This document shows positions 1-6,815 of a stretch of DNA of 9,747 nucleotides, in pieces. The position numbers were made by a program, and so were the translations under genes. Below the pieces are notes generated by a model that did no database searches, was not told the origin of the DNA, and was given only the letters and a program-made list of their open reading frames with translations. Each line of letters begins with the position of its first letter. Position 1 is the first letter of the stretch. The DNA comes from Desulfobacterales bacterium. GTDB lineage: Bacteria > Desulfobacterota > Desulfobacteria > Desulfobacterales > JAUCGF01. Location: assembly GCA_029940345.1 (NCBI GenBank), contig JAOZRC010000153.1, forward strand, positions 1-9,747. The letters run 5' to 3'.

Positions 1-72
1 TCAGCCCTGAAAGGGCGTGCTAGCGGCAGTTATCTCGGCCTTTTTCACACTAGCTCGCCCTTTCAGGGCTGA
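1..72. repeat. REP-like inverted repeat pair (BIME-like)
   Basis: Bases 1-17 (TCAGCCCTGAAAGGGCG) are the exact reverse complement of 56-72. With two mismatches the arms extend to 1-25 and 48-72 (23 of 25 pair), leaving a 22-base loop. Each arm is also a small hairpin of its own: GCCCT-GAA-AGGGC at 4-16 and GCCCT-TTC-AGGGC at 57-69. Two head-to-head palindromic units in non-coding DNA, downstream of an operon end, is the arrangement of REP/BIME elements. No transposase or RAYT gene is visible, and the element may extend left of the window. It could also stop transcription from either side. Confidence 0.6.
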
Positions 73-90
73 ACTCACGATATGTGCGGA

Positions 91-119
91 CCCTGGCAGG
101 CCCTTTCAGGTTTTTTTTT
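91..119 (+). terminator. Possible rho-independent terminator at a degenerate REP unit
   Basis: A third, decayed copy of the repeat core (GCCCTTTCAGG, 100-110) is followed directly by nine T residues (111-119). CCTG at 92-95 can pair with CAGG at 107-110 just before the T run. That would give a weak 4-bp stem plus U-tract terminator for plus-strand transcripts entering from the left. The stem is short, so this is a candidate only. It does not serve the minus-strand gcv operon, whose transcript would read an A run here. Confidence 0.3.
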
Positions 120-223
120 CCGCTGTGCTATTTTGCACACACAAATTGTAAGTTTTAACCATAGATGTGTATAACGATGAGGGCACAGCCTCGTAACAAG
201 CAGAAGCGTCCCGAAATTAATGT

Positions 224-1681
224 CTAACCACAAAGACACGGCTTACGCGCCGCCGTGATCTCATCCAACCGTCTGACTTTGGGAGTTGTTGGCGCCTCAT
301 GAAGCAATTCAGGATTTTCACGCGCTTCCTGGGCAATGCTTTTCATCGCGTCAATAAACATATCAATATCCTGCTTACACTCCGTCTCGGTGGGCTCAAT
401 CATAATCGCACCGGCGACCACAAGCGGGAAATAGATCGTGGGCGGATGAAACCCATATTCCATCAACCGTTTGGCAACATCAAGCGTGCTTACCTTAAAA
501 TCGCTCAGAAATTTATCGTTAAAAACGCACTCATGCATGCAGGGGCGGTCATAAGGCAGATAATAGGTGTCTTTCAGAGACGCTTTGATATAATTGGCGT
601 TTAACACTGCCAGTTGGCTGGCCATTTTCAGACCATCCGCGCCCATGCTGCGAATATAGCTATACGCCTTGATTTGCACGCCGAAATTGCCGTAAAAAGC
701 GTGAATCTTGCCCACCGAATCAGGATAATTTTCGGACAGGAAATACGCGCCATCTTTTTCAATAACGCGGGGCGTCGGCAGAAAGTGCTCCAATTCAGGC
801 GTCACACACACCGGACCGCTTCCGGGGCCGCCACCGCCATGAGGAGTGGCAAATGTTTTGTGTAAATTCAGATGCAGCACATCCACGCCACTGTCGGCCA
901 TGTTGACGATGCCCATCACCGCGTTCATATTAGCGCCATCGGCGTAAACCAAACCGCCATGATCGTGAACAATTTCAGCAACTTCCCGGATGTTATCTTC
1001 AAACAACCCCAAGGTGTTGGGATTGGTCACCATAATGCCGGCGGTGTCGTCATCCATCACAGCGGCAACGTCGGCAGGTGCCAGCACACCGTTCTCATCC
1101 GATTTTACAGGAACGGATTTATAGCTGCAAAGCGTAGCGCTGGCCGGATTGGTACCGTGGGCCGTATCCGGGATGATAATTTTGGAACGCTTACGCCCCT
1201 GTGTTTGATGATACGCATAAAAAATCAACATCCCGGTCAGTTCGCCTTGGGCGCCGGCGGCCGGTTGAAGGGTAACAGCCGATAAACCGGTGATTTCTCC
1301 CAGGTAACGCTCCAATTCGTACATCATTTGCAAAACGCCTTGGGAAAGTTCGGTGGGAAGCAGCGGGTGAGCGCCGGCAAATCCGGGAAGCGCCGCTTGT
1401 CTTTCATTGGTTTTGGGGTTGTATTTCATCGTGCAGGAGCCTAACGGATACATGCCGCTGTCCACACTGAAATTCCATTGGGAAAGACGAGTAAAATGGC
1501 GCACGACATCGGATTCACCCAGATCGGGGAAGTCGGGACCGTCACCGTGTATGGCTTCATCCACAGGAAAAGCATCCACATCACGCCGGGGTATGGAAAA
1601 ACCGCAACGTCCTTTGGCTCCTTTTTCCCACAAAAGCGGTTCGTTAAAAATAAGACCTTTTGTGCCTACTGGTTCTTGCAT
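224..1681 (-). CDS. gcvPB: Glycine dehydrogenase (decarboxylating) subunit 2, GcvPB
   Basis: This is the PLP-binding half of the split P-protein of the glycine cleavage system. With GcvPA it decarboxylates glycine and loads the aminomethyl group onto lipoyl-GcvH in the cytosol. The 485 residues match the usual length of the family. Visible landmarks are MYPLGSCTMKYNPK (77-90), HGTNPASA (175-182), the PLP-contacting Asp in YADGAN (D248), and the Schiff-base lysine K275 in LNLHKTFATPHGGGGPGSGP. The start ATG at 1681 has an AAGGAGG site (1689-1695) seven bases upstream, inside the gcvPA coding region. The frame overlaps the end of gcvPA by 16 bases, so translation is probably coupled. It is the last gene of the regulator-gcvH-gcvPA-gcvPB operon. 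The C-terminus ends KPCLCG, where I recall homologues ending in something like KPVLRW. This may be a lineage variation. No terminator is obvious after the stop. Confidence 0.97.
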   Translation of the reverse strand: MQEPVGTKGLIFNEPLLWEKGAKGRCGFSIPRRDVDAFPVDEAIHGDGPDFPDLGESDVVRHFTRLSQWNFSVDSGMYPLGSCTMKYNPKTNERQAALPGFAGAHPLLPTELSQGVLQMMYELERYLGEITGLSAVTLQPAAGAQGELTGMLIFYAYHQTQGRKRSKIIIPDTAHGTNPASATLCSYKSVPVKSDENGVLAPADVAAVMDDDTAGIMVTNPNTLGLFEDNIREVAEIVHDHGGLVYADGANMNAVMGIVNMADSGVDVLHLNLHKTFATPHGGGGPGSGPVCVTPELEHFLPTPRVIEKDGAYFLSENYPDSVGKIHAFYGNFGVQIKAYSYIRSMGADGLKMASQLAVLNANYIKASLKDTYYLPYDRPCMHECVFNDKFLSDFKVSTLDVAKRLMEYGFHPPTIYFPLVVAGAIMIEPTETECKQDIDMFIDAMKSIAQEARENPELLHEAPTTPKVRRLDEITAARKPCLCG

Positions 1682-3012
1682 GATCGCACCTCCTTGACCA
1701 GGTAATCCAAGTCTTCACGGCTGGCTGTTTCCGTAGCGCACAACAAATAATGATTGGCAAGCTCGGGATAATATGACGCCAGCGGAAGCCCGGCGACGAT
1801 TTTTTTAGAAATCAACCGATTGTAAGTTTTCTCAAAATCAGCCGGAAAACGCACTGTAAACTCGTTGAAAAACGGACTGGTAAACGGCGCAGCAAAACCG
1901 GCCTTAGCAAGTTCGCTTTGTAAATAATGCGCCTTGTCGTGATTCAGACGGGCTAACTCCCGGATGCCCGTGCCACCCAAAGAAGCCATATACATCACCG
2001 CATTGGTGGCGCACAGCCCCTGGTTGGAACAGATATTGGAAGTCGCTTTCTCCCTGCGAATGTGTTGTTCGCGCGCCGCCAATGTCAGCACAAACCCCCG
2101 TTGTCCGTCAATGTCCTTGGTCTGGCCGATGAGACGTCCGGGCATCTTACGCATATACGCTTTTTTAACTGCGAACATGCCCAGCCCTGGGCCGCCGAAA
2201 CTGCGCGGAATGCCGAAACTCTGCCCCTCGCCGCAGGCAATATCAGCGCCCAGGAGACCGGGGTTTTTCAACAAACCATAAGCTAACGGTTCGGAAAAAG
2301 AGGTGATCAAAAGTGTTTTCGGATTCTTGTGTACCGTATCACTGGCCGATTGCAGGTCTTCGATGCACCCGAAAAAATTGGGGGACTGCACGGCTACCGC
2401 CGCGAGGTCATCCCTGTTTTTAATCAAACTCAAATCGGTGCGGCCATTTTCCAGGTAAGGCAATTCAATGATTTCATATCCGGGCGGCGTAAGATAGGTT
2501 TGTACCACCTTGCGATACAGCGGATGAATCGCCCGGGAAACGGCCACTTTTGATCGGCGCGTGATCCGAAGCGCCATCAGCAGGGCTTCGGCCAGTGCTG
2601 ATGCGCCGTCATACATGGATGCGTTGGCCACATCCATCCCTAACAGGCGGCACACCAAAGTCTGATATTCGTATATGGCCTGTAATGTTCCCTGGCTGAT
2701 TTCAGGCTGATACGGAGTGTAGGCCGTGGAAAATTCGCCCCGCCCCAAAAGGTGGCCGACCGAAGCCGGAATAAAATGATCGTAACTGCCAGCGCCAAGA
2801 TAGACTTTATATTCCGGGGCTGCGGCGTTGCGATCAGCCAGAGAATCGGTATGCGTGTTAAGCTCCCACTCTGTCAACGGCTCTGGCAGATTGAGCGGCG
2901 CGCTTCGACGGTTTTCTTCCGGAATATGAGCAAACAGATCATCAAGATGAGCAATACCCACCGTCTGAAGCATGGCCGCAATCTCTTCTTTGGTATGCGG
3001 CAAATATCTCAT
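1666..3012 (-). CDS. gcvPA: Glycine dehydrogenase (decarboxylating) subunit 1, GcvPA
   Basis: This is the partner subunit of GcvPB. It has the PLP-transferase fold but lacks the Schiff-base lysine and forms the heteromeric P-protein. At 448 residues it is of normal length. Family blocks in order are MRYLPHT at the N-terminus, GSYDHFIPASV (75-85), TAYTPYQPEISQGTLQAIYE (96-115), MYDGASALAEA (133-143), SFGGPGLGMFAV (271-282), MPGRLIGQTKD (290-300) and REQHIRREKATSNICSNQGL (314-333). Two ATG codons are in tandem, at 3015 and 3012. The AAGGAG at 3020-3025 lies four bases from the first and seven from the second, and family members begin M-(R/K)-Y. I therefore prefer 3012. The start overlaps the gcvH stop (TGATG), which indicates translational coupling. 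The 3' end overlaps gcvPB. Confidence 0.97.
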   Translation of the reverse strand: MRYLPHTKEEIAAMLQTVGIAHLDDLFAHIPEENRRSAPLNLPEPLTEWELNTHTDSLADRNAAAPEYKVYLGAGSYDHFIPASVGHLLGRGEFSTAYTPYQPEISQGTLQAIYEYQTLVCRLLGMDVANASMYDGASALAEALLMALRITRRSKVAVSRAIHPLYRKVVQTYLTPPGYEIIELPYLENGRTDLSLIKNRDDLAAVAVQSPNFFGCIEDLQSASDTVHKNPKTLLITSFSEPLAYGLLKNPGLLGADIACGEGQSFGIPRSFGGPGLGMFAVKKAYMRKMPGRLIGQTKDIDGQRGFVLTLAAREQHIRREKATSNICSNQGLCATNAVMYMASLGGTGIRELARLNHDKAHYLQSELAKAGFAAPFTSPFFNEFTVRFPADFEKTYNRLISKKIVAGLPLASYYPELANHYLLCATETASREDLDYLVKEVRSCKNQ

Positions 3013-3416
3013 CATTCATCTCCTTTCAGCATTTCAAGATAAGCATCTTTATCCATCAACGCATCCAGTTCGGCAAGATCATCCGGTTTGATCAACATCA
3101 TCCAGCCATCATCGTAAGGCGAATTGTTCACCGTTTCCGGATTTGGCTCAAGACCGGCATTGATCATCGCAATCGTGCCACCGACCGGGAGAAACATTTC
3201 TGAAGCGGCTTTGACCGATTCTACGATGCCAAATTCATCCCCCTGGCTGAATTTATCGCCCACCTGAGGTAATTCCACAAAAACGATGTCACCGAGCTGA
3301 TTTTGGGCATAATCGCTGATTCCGATGCGGACATAGTCTTTCTCCAGCCTCGCCCATTCATGGTCTTTGGTATAACGCAGGTCATCCGGGAACGTCAGTT
3401 CGCTAATCTCTTTCAT
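3012..3416 (-). CDS. gcvH: Glycine cleavage system H protein (lipoyl carrier)
   Basis: This small lipoyl-domain shuttle carries the aminomethyl group from the P-protein to GcvT and is then reoxidised by the L-protein. It has 134 residues, the normal size. The N-terminal YTKDHEW is the family signature. The lipoylated lysine is K69 in GIVESVKAASE. The C-terminal NNSPYDDGWMMLIKP is also typical (homologues commonly have NxxPYGxGWM). A GTG at 3419 is in frame, but the AAGGAGG at 3421-3427 is only one base from it, while the ATG at 3416 is four bases away and fits better. The gene sits 48 bases after the regulator and overlaps gcvPA at its stop. No lipoate ligase, lipoyl synthase or lipoamide dehydrogenase is nearby, so these must be supplied from elsewhere in the genome. 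Confidence 0.97.
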   Translation of the reverse strand: MKEISELTFPDDLRYTKDHEWARLEKDYVRIGISDYAQNQLGDIVFVELPQVGDKFSQGDEFGIVESVKAASEMFLPVGGTIAMINAGLEPNPETVNNSPYDDGWMMLIKPDDLAELDALMDKDAYLEMLKGDE

Positions 3417-3420
3417 CACG

Positions 3421-3427
3421 CCTCCTT
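3421..3427 (-). promoter_or_regulatory. Ribosome binding site deciding the gcvH start
   Basis: On the minus strand this reads AAGGAGG. It is one base from the in-frame GTG (3419) and four from the ATG (3416), which makes the ATG the better start. Confidence 0.75.
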
Positions 3428-3441
3428 CTGTATAAATTTCG

Positions 3442-3469
3442 AGTTACAAGTTTTAAGTTTCAAGTTAAA
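3442..3469. repeat. Four-unit 7-bp tandem repeat between regulator and gcvH
   Basis: On the plus strand the stretch reads AGTTACA, AGTTTTA, AGTTTCA, AGTTAAA: four exact 7-base periods with the pattern AGTTxxA. It fills most of the gap between the regulator stop and the gcvH ribosome site and overlaps the regulator stop codon (3465-3467). It may be a slippage-prone microsatellite or a spacer that sets gcvH translation relative to the regulator. No stem is evident. Confidence 0.6.
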
Positions 3470-3908
3470 TAACATAAGGCACCCTTAAATTATAGCCTTT
3501 ATAAACAACAAAAGTTTCAACCGAGCGGACATCCTTCAATCGGGACACTTCCTCAGTATAAAACTCTAACAAGCCGAAACCTTCTTTTAGTAAAACGGTC
3601 ACCATCAGATCAAAACGGCCGGTGACAACGCCAACCGAAACGACGCCTTGCAGCCGGCTGAACTCTTCCCCTTTTTTCACCAGGTTCATTGTGTTCAGTT
3701 TAACGCCCACAATAGCCACACGGTGATGCGGAATCTTATCAGAGTCAATCAAGCCGGTAATCTGCAACACACCTTCTTTTTCCATCCGCCGTACACGCGT
3801 CCTGATCGTATTTTCGGTAATTCCTAATTTAGCGGCAATTTTACTATACGACTTGCGGCCATCTTGTAAATGCCTGATGATTGCAATGCTGATTTCATCT
3901 ATTTTCAT
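3465..3908 (-). CDS. Lrp/AsnC-family transcriptional regulator
   Basis: This is a 147-residue DNA-binding regulator with the standard two-part layout. An N-terminal winged helix-turn-helix occupies about residues 3-50, with IAAKLGITENTIRTRVRRME (24-43) as the recognition region. A C-terminal RAM (ligand-sensing, oligomerising) domain occupies about 62-135, including the signature-like VVTGRFDLMVTV (94-105) with G97 and D100. Members bind amino acids and act as octameric or dimeric regulators at short AT-rich palindromes. It is the first gene of the gcvH-gcvPA-gcvPB operon and is divergent from gcvT-glyA. A local regulator responding to glycine, serine or a related amino acid is therefore the natural inference. 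The ligand cannot be read from the sequence. The start ATG at 3908 has only a weak upstream ribosome site. It is not recognisable as a named member. Confidence 0.92.
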   Translation of the reverse strand: MKIDEISIAIIRHLQDGRKSYSKIAAKLGITENTIRTRVRRMEKEGVLQITGLIDSDKIPHHRVAIVGVKLNTMNLVKKGEEFSRLQGVVSVGVVTGRFDLMVTVLLKEGFGLLEFYTEEVSRLKDVRSVETFVVYKGYNLRVPYVI

Positions 3909-3977
3909 ATAAAAATCTGTTTTCGTTTTTTGGTCATCCCAAACCTTAAATCAGATAGTACAGCCTTATATGATGTG

Positions 3978-3996
3978 AATAATTGAATCAATAATT
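3978..3996. promoter_or_regulatory. Candidate operator 1 (palindrome at the minus-strand start site)
   Basis: AATAATTGAATCAATAATT is a 19-base palindrome around A3987 with eight of nine pairs matching; its core ATTGA-A-TCAAT is perfect. Size and AT content fit Lrp/AsnC-type sites. It overlaps the predicted transcription start of the regulator operon, as expected for autorepression. This is an inference from symmetry and position only. Confidence 0.4.
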
Positions 3997-3999
3997 AAC

Positions 4000-4028
4000 T
4001 TTATAATATATCTTTTTCAAAATATCAA
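4000..4028 (-). promoter_or_regulatory. Sigma70-like promoter for the regulator-gcvHPAPB operon
   Basis: On the minus strand TTGATA (4028-4023) and TATAAA (4005-4000) are separated by exactly 17 bases. Each hexamer matches the bacterial consensus at five of six positions. The predicted start near 3993 gives a leader of about 85 bases before the regulator ATG. The region is AT-rich, which raises the chance-match rate. Confidence 0.5.
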
Positions 4029-4078
4029 ATATATTTAAGAATAATTCATTTAAACATCAAAAAATTTAGTTTTTTTTA

Positions 4079-4105
4079 TTGAATAAATTAATCCGTTAGT
4101 ATATT
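4079..4105 (+). promoter_or_regulatory. Weak candidate promoter for gcvT-glyA
   Basis: TTGAAT (4079-4084) and TATATT (4100-4105) are 15 bases apart, shorter than the ideal 17. The -10 matches five of six consensus bases and the -35 four of six. A start near 4112 would give a leader of about 50 bases. A perfect TATAAT at 4002-4007 lacks a well-spaced -35 box. Confidence 0.28.
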
Positions 4106-4114
4106 TGTTACTAA
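4096..4114. promoter_or_regulatory. Candidate operator 2 (palindrome upstream of gcvT-glyA)
   Basis: TTAGTA (4096-4101) and TACTAA (4109-4114) are perfect inverted arms with a 7-base spacer, 19 bases in all. This is the same overall length as candidate operator 1. The site covers the proposed -10 box of the plus-strand promoter. A further 13-base palindrome, TTTATT-G-AATAAA, lies at 4075-4087 and overlaps the proposed -35 box. Confidence 0.35.
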
Positions 4115-4148
4115 TTCATAAAAATTACAGTTATTCACACTTACAATC

Positions 4149-4154
4149 AGGAGG
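4149..4154 (+). promoter_or_regulatory. Ribosome binding site deciding the gcvT-glyA start
   Basis: A perfect AGGAGG lies seven bases before the ATG at 4162. The open frame extends upstream to a TTG at 4105, but that codon has no ribosome site and would put AT-rich leader sequence into the protein. Confidence 0.85.
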
Positions 4155-4161
4155 CTCAGAT

Positions 4162-6813
4162 ATGGAAACCGAACTTCAAAAAACCGTTTTATATGATTGG
4201 CATGTAAACAAAGGCGCCCAGATGGTTGATTTTGGCGGATGGGAAATGCCGGTGCAATATCCGTCCGGTATTGTAAAAGAACATTTGGATACGCGCAAAT
4301 TTTGTGGCATTTTCGATGTTTCCCACATGGGACGGCTAATTTTTACAGGTGCGAATTCACTGCCGTTTTTGCAACACGTTCTTTCCAACAATGCCGCGGC
4401 ATTAGAGGTCGGCGAAAGTCAGTATACCATCATTCCCAATGCGCAGGGCGGCGCGGTTGATGACGCCTATTTATACCGTTTTACCGAAGATGAATACCTT
4501 TTGGTGGTGAATGCTTCCAACCGGGAAAAGGATGTGGCGCATCTGAAAGCCCATCTGAAAACGTTCGACAATGTGATCATGATTGATAAAACGTCAGAAA
4601 TGGCGATGATCAGCGTTCAGGGGCCCCGGTCAAAAAAAATAATTGAAAGTTTGCTTGAAGATGGTCTGCTTCCTGAACCGATGCGCAATGAACTTTCCAT
4701 TATCACATTAAATCGTGTTCAAGTGCTCATCGCTCGCACCGGCTACACCGGCGAACCGCTTTGTTTTGAGCTTTTTGTCGATTCCAAAGACGCCGTTGCG
4801 ATCTGGGAACTACTTATAGAACAAGATGCGTCGCCGATCGGTTTGGGCGCTCGCGACACCTTACGATTGGAAACAGGTCTGCCGCTCTATGGTCATGAAT
4901 TCGGTCTGGATCCCGAAGAGAAGGAGATACCGATTTATGCCTGTGCTTTGGCGCGGTTTGCGGTGAGTCTGTCTTCGCTAAAGGGCGCTTTTGTTGGCCG
5001 GGAGGCGCTCACAAAGCAATTTGAAGCTTTTAAAAAGATAACCGACCGCGACTACACCCAGATCAACAATTTGCCGCGAATAATAATGCCTGTGGAACTC
5101 ATTGATCGAGGAATCGCCCGCGCCGGCAGTCCGGTTTTTGTGAATGATCAGCCAGCCGGTTTTATCACCAGCGGTACGATGGTGCCGTATTGGGAATTTG
5201 ATGGTGAGGGCATCGCTTCCCAAATCACCGACAAGCAATCGCGCCGCGCAATCGCACTGGCCTTGCTCAACAGCGATCTTGTGGAAGGCGATACGATTGC
5301 CATTGATATACGCGGCCGCAAAGTGCGAGGCCAGATCGCGCCCTATTTTCTCAGAAGTGAAGCGCCTCCCTACGCTCGACCGATTATCAACATCCAGGAA
5401 ATTCCTGAAGACGAGTTCACGCCTGTGGACAGTTACAAACAGGCCGCACACACGTTGCTGGCCAAAGCCGCCGCCAACACACGTTGGCGTCAGCAAGAGT
5501 GCATCAATCTGATTCCGTCAGAAATGACGCCCTCGCGCATGACTCGTCATCTTTCCATTTCGGACCCGGTGTGTCGCTATGCGGAACATAAGCCGGTCAA
5601 AGCGTTTAACGAGGCGGAAGTCTTCTATTACCAGGGGGCTGATTTTATCGCCGAAGTTGAAGAAAACCTTATCGAAGAACTACGCCGTTACCTGGGTTGC
5701 ACCCAAGCCGAAACCCGCCCGATTTCCGGCCAGATGGCCAATACAACCGTATTCAGCGCGTTGACAGACTACTTGAACCGCGCCGACCGTAAAAGCGAGC
5801 AGCGCCGCATTCGGTATGTTTTAAACAATCATATCATCAAAGGCGGGCATTTGAGCGCCCAGCCCATGGGCGCTTTACGTGATTTTGTCGCCCGGGACCC
5901 GCGCACCGAAAAACCGGCGGTGATCAATTTCCCCGTGCTTCCGGAAAACCCCTACAAAATTGATGTGCCCGCTTGCGAGGAGATTATCGCACGCTATCAG
6001 CCGGAACTGATCATTTTGGGCAAGAGCATGACGCTGCACAAAGAACCGGTGGCCGAGATTCGCGCGTTAGTGGACAAACTGGCCCCTAACTGTGTGGTGA
6101 TGTATGACATGGCGCATGTTTTGGGACTGGTCGGCCCCTCATTCCAGGAGCCGTTTAAGGAAGGTGCCCATATTGTAACCGGCTCCACCCATAAAACCTA
6201 TTTCGGTGCCCAGCGCGGCATCGTGGCGTCTGATTACCAGGAAACCGATTCGGAATGGGATTTTTGGGAAGCCATCGGCCGGCGGGCTTTTCCGGGAAGC
6301 ACAAGCAATCATCATCTCGGAACGCTGCTGGGTTTGCTCATGTCAGCTTATGAAATGAATGCGTTCAAAGATGTTTATCAACCCAAGGTCATCGCCAACG
6401 CCAAGGCATTCGCCGCCGCCTTAAAAGCATGCGGCCTGGATGTCGCCGGCGACCCGGCTATCGGTTACACCGAAACCCATCAGGTGATTCTCAATGTCGG
6501 CTATGCCAAAGGCCCGGCAATCGCCCGGCGTTTGGAGGATAACAATATTATTCTGAATTACCAAGCCGGACCCACCGAGGAAGGCTTCACCGCCTCAGGC
6601 GCTTTGCGTATGGGCGTTCCCGAAATGACCCGTTTCGGCATGGAATCGGCCGATTTCCAGGAATTGGCGCAACTTATGCACGATGTGATTGTCGGCCAGA
6701 AATCGGTGAAGGATGAAGTGATCCGTTTACGCCAACGCTTTCTGACCTTACAATACTGTTTTGATGAAAGTGTGTCATCCGATCTCTTAAAAAACCTCCA
6801 GGAGATTTTCTAA
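4162..6813 (+). CDS. GcvT-SHMT fusion: aminomethyltransferase joined to serine hydroxymethyltransferase
   Basis: An uninterrupted 883-residue protein. Residues 1-400 are GcvT, which moves the one-carbon unit from aminomethyl-GcvH to THF and releases ammonia. Landmarks are FDVSHMG (51-57), the folate-site GGAVDD (96-101), ARTGYTGE (191-198), GARDTLRLE (229-237) and GLPLYGHE (239-246). Compared with typical GcvT, extra residues are present near 285-305 and 340-360. After a Pro-rich joint (401-425), residues 428-883 are a divergent SHMT, which interconverts glycine plus methylene-THF with serine plus THF. It keeps S453/E454 (PSEM), Y473 and E475 (RYAE), H563 (GGHL), D649 and H652 (YDMAH), the PLP lysine K678 in STHKT, and R816 (ALRMG). 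Both active sites therefore look intact, and together they would turn two glycines into serine, CO2 and ammonia. The next gene begins two bases after the stop. No frameshift or internal start suggests an assembly artefact. Confidence 0.93.
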   Translation: METELQKTVLYDWHVNKGAQMVDFGGWEMPVQYPSGIVKEHLDTRKFCGIFDVSHMGRLIFTGANSLPFLQHVLSNNAAALEVGESQYTIIPNAQGGAVDDAYLYRFTEDEYLLVVNASNREKDVAHLKAHLKTFDNVIMIDKTSEMAMISVQGPRSKKIIESLLEDGLLPEPMRNELSIITLNRVQVLIARTGYTGEPLCFELFVDSKDAVAIWELLIEQDASPIGLGARDTLRLETGLPLYGHEFGLDPEEKEIPIYACALARFAVSLSSLKGAFVGREALTKQFEAFKKITDRDYTQINNLPRIIMPVELIDRGIARAGSPVFVNDQPAGFITSGTMVPYWEFDGEGIASQITDKQSRRAIALALLNSDLVEGDTIAIDIRGRKVRGQIAPYFLRSEAPPYARPIINIQEIPEDEFTPVDSYKQAAHTLLAKAAANTRWRQQECINLIPSEMTPSRMTRHLSISDPVCRYAEHKPVKAFNEAEVFYYQGADFIAEVEENLIEELRRYLGCTQAETRPISGQMANTTVFSALTDYLNRADRKSEQRRIRYVLNNHIIKGGHLSAQPMGALRDFVARDPRTEKPAVINFPVLPENPYKIDVPACEEIIARYQPELIILGKSMTLHKEPVAEIRALVDKLAPNCVVMYDMAHVLGLVGPSFQEPFKEGAHIVTGSTHKTYFGAQRGIVASDYQETDSEWDFWEAIGRRAFPGSTSNHHLGTLLGLLMSAYEMNAFKDVYQPKVIANAKAFAAALKACGLDVAGDPAIGYTETHQVILNVGYAKGPAIARRLEDNNIILNYQAGPTEEGFTASGALRMGVPEMTRFGMESADFQELAQLMHDVIVGQKSVKDEVIRLRQRFLTLQYCFDESVSSDLLKNLQEIF

Positions 6814-6815
6814 CA

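Larger units (their letters stand above)
3909..4161. promoter_or_regulatory. AT-rich divergent promoter region
   Basis: This 253-base non-coding stretch separates the minus-strand regulator/gcv operon from the plus-strand gcvT-glyA operon and is much richer in A+T than the flanking genes. It contains one good sigma70-like promoter for the minus operon, a weaker candidate for the plus operon and several short palindromes, all listed separately. I see no glycine riboswitch: the conserved paired aptamer cores and linker are absent in both directions. Confidence 0.75.

Noticed and set aside
1..72. Possible CRISPR repeats
   Set aside because: The repeats are inverted relative to each other, only two full copies exist, and no regularly spaced unique spacers or cas genes are present.
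124..139. TGTGC-N6-GCACA hairpin as terminator of the gcvPB operon
   Set aside because: On the minus strand it is followed by an A run, not a T run, and the stem has only five pairs.
224..245. Frameshift at the gcvPB C-terminus because of the ending CLCG
   Set aside because: The length is normal and similarity runs to within a few residues of the stop, so natural end variation is simpler.
872..1285. 137-codon plus-strand frame opposite gcvPB
   Set aside because: It is a shadow of gcvPB, whose PLP-binding motifs lie on the other strand of the same stretch.
4105..4161. N-terminal extension of the GcvT-SHMT frame to a TTG codon
   Set aside because: The perfect AGGAGG at 4149-4154, seven bases before the ATG at 4162, fixes the start. 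The extension encodes promoter-region sequence with no family similarity.
3909..4161. Glycine riboswitch in the gcv leaders
   Set aside because: The conserved glycine aptamer core and its tandem arrangement are not seen on either strand. The leaders are short and AT-rich, and an Lrp-type regulator is present instead.
4978..5496. 172-codon minus-strand frame within gcvT-glyA
   Set aside because: It is antisense to a well-supported coding region with clear family motifs and has no recognisable protein features or ribosome site.
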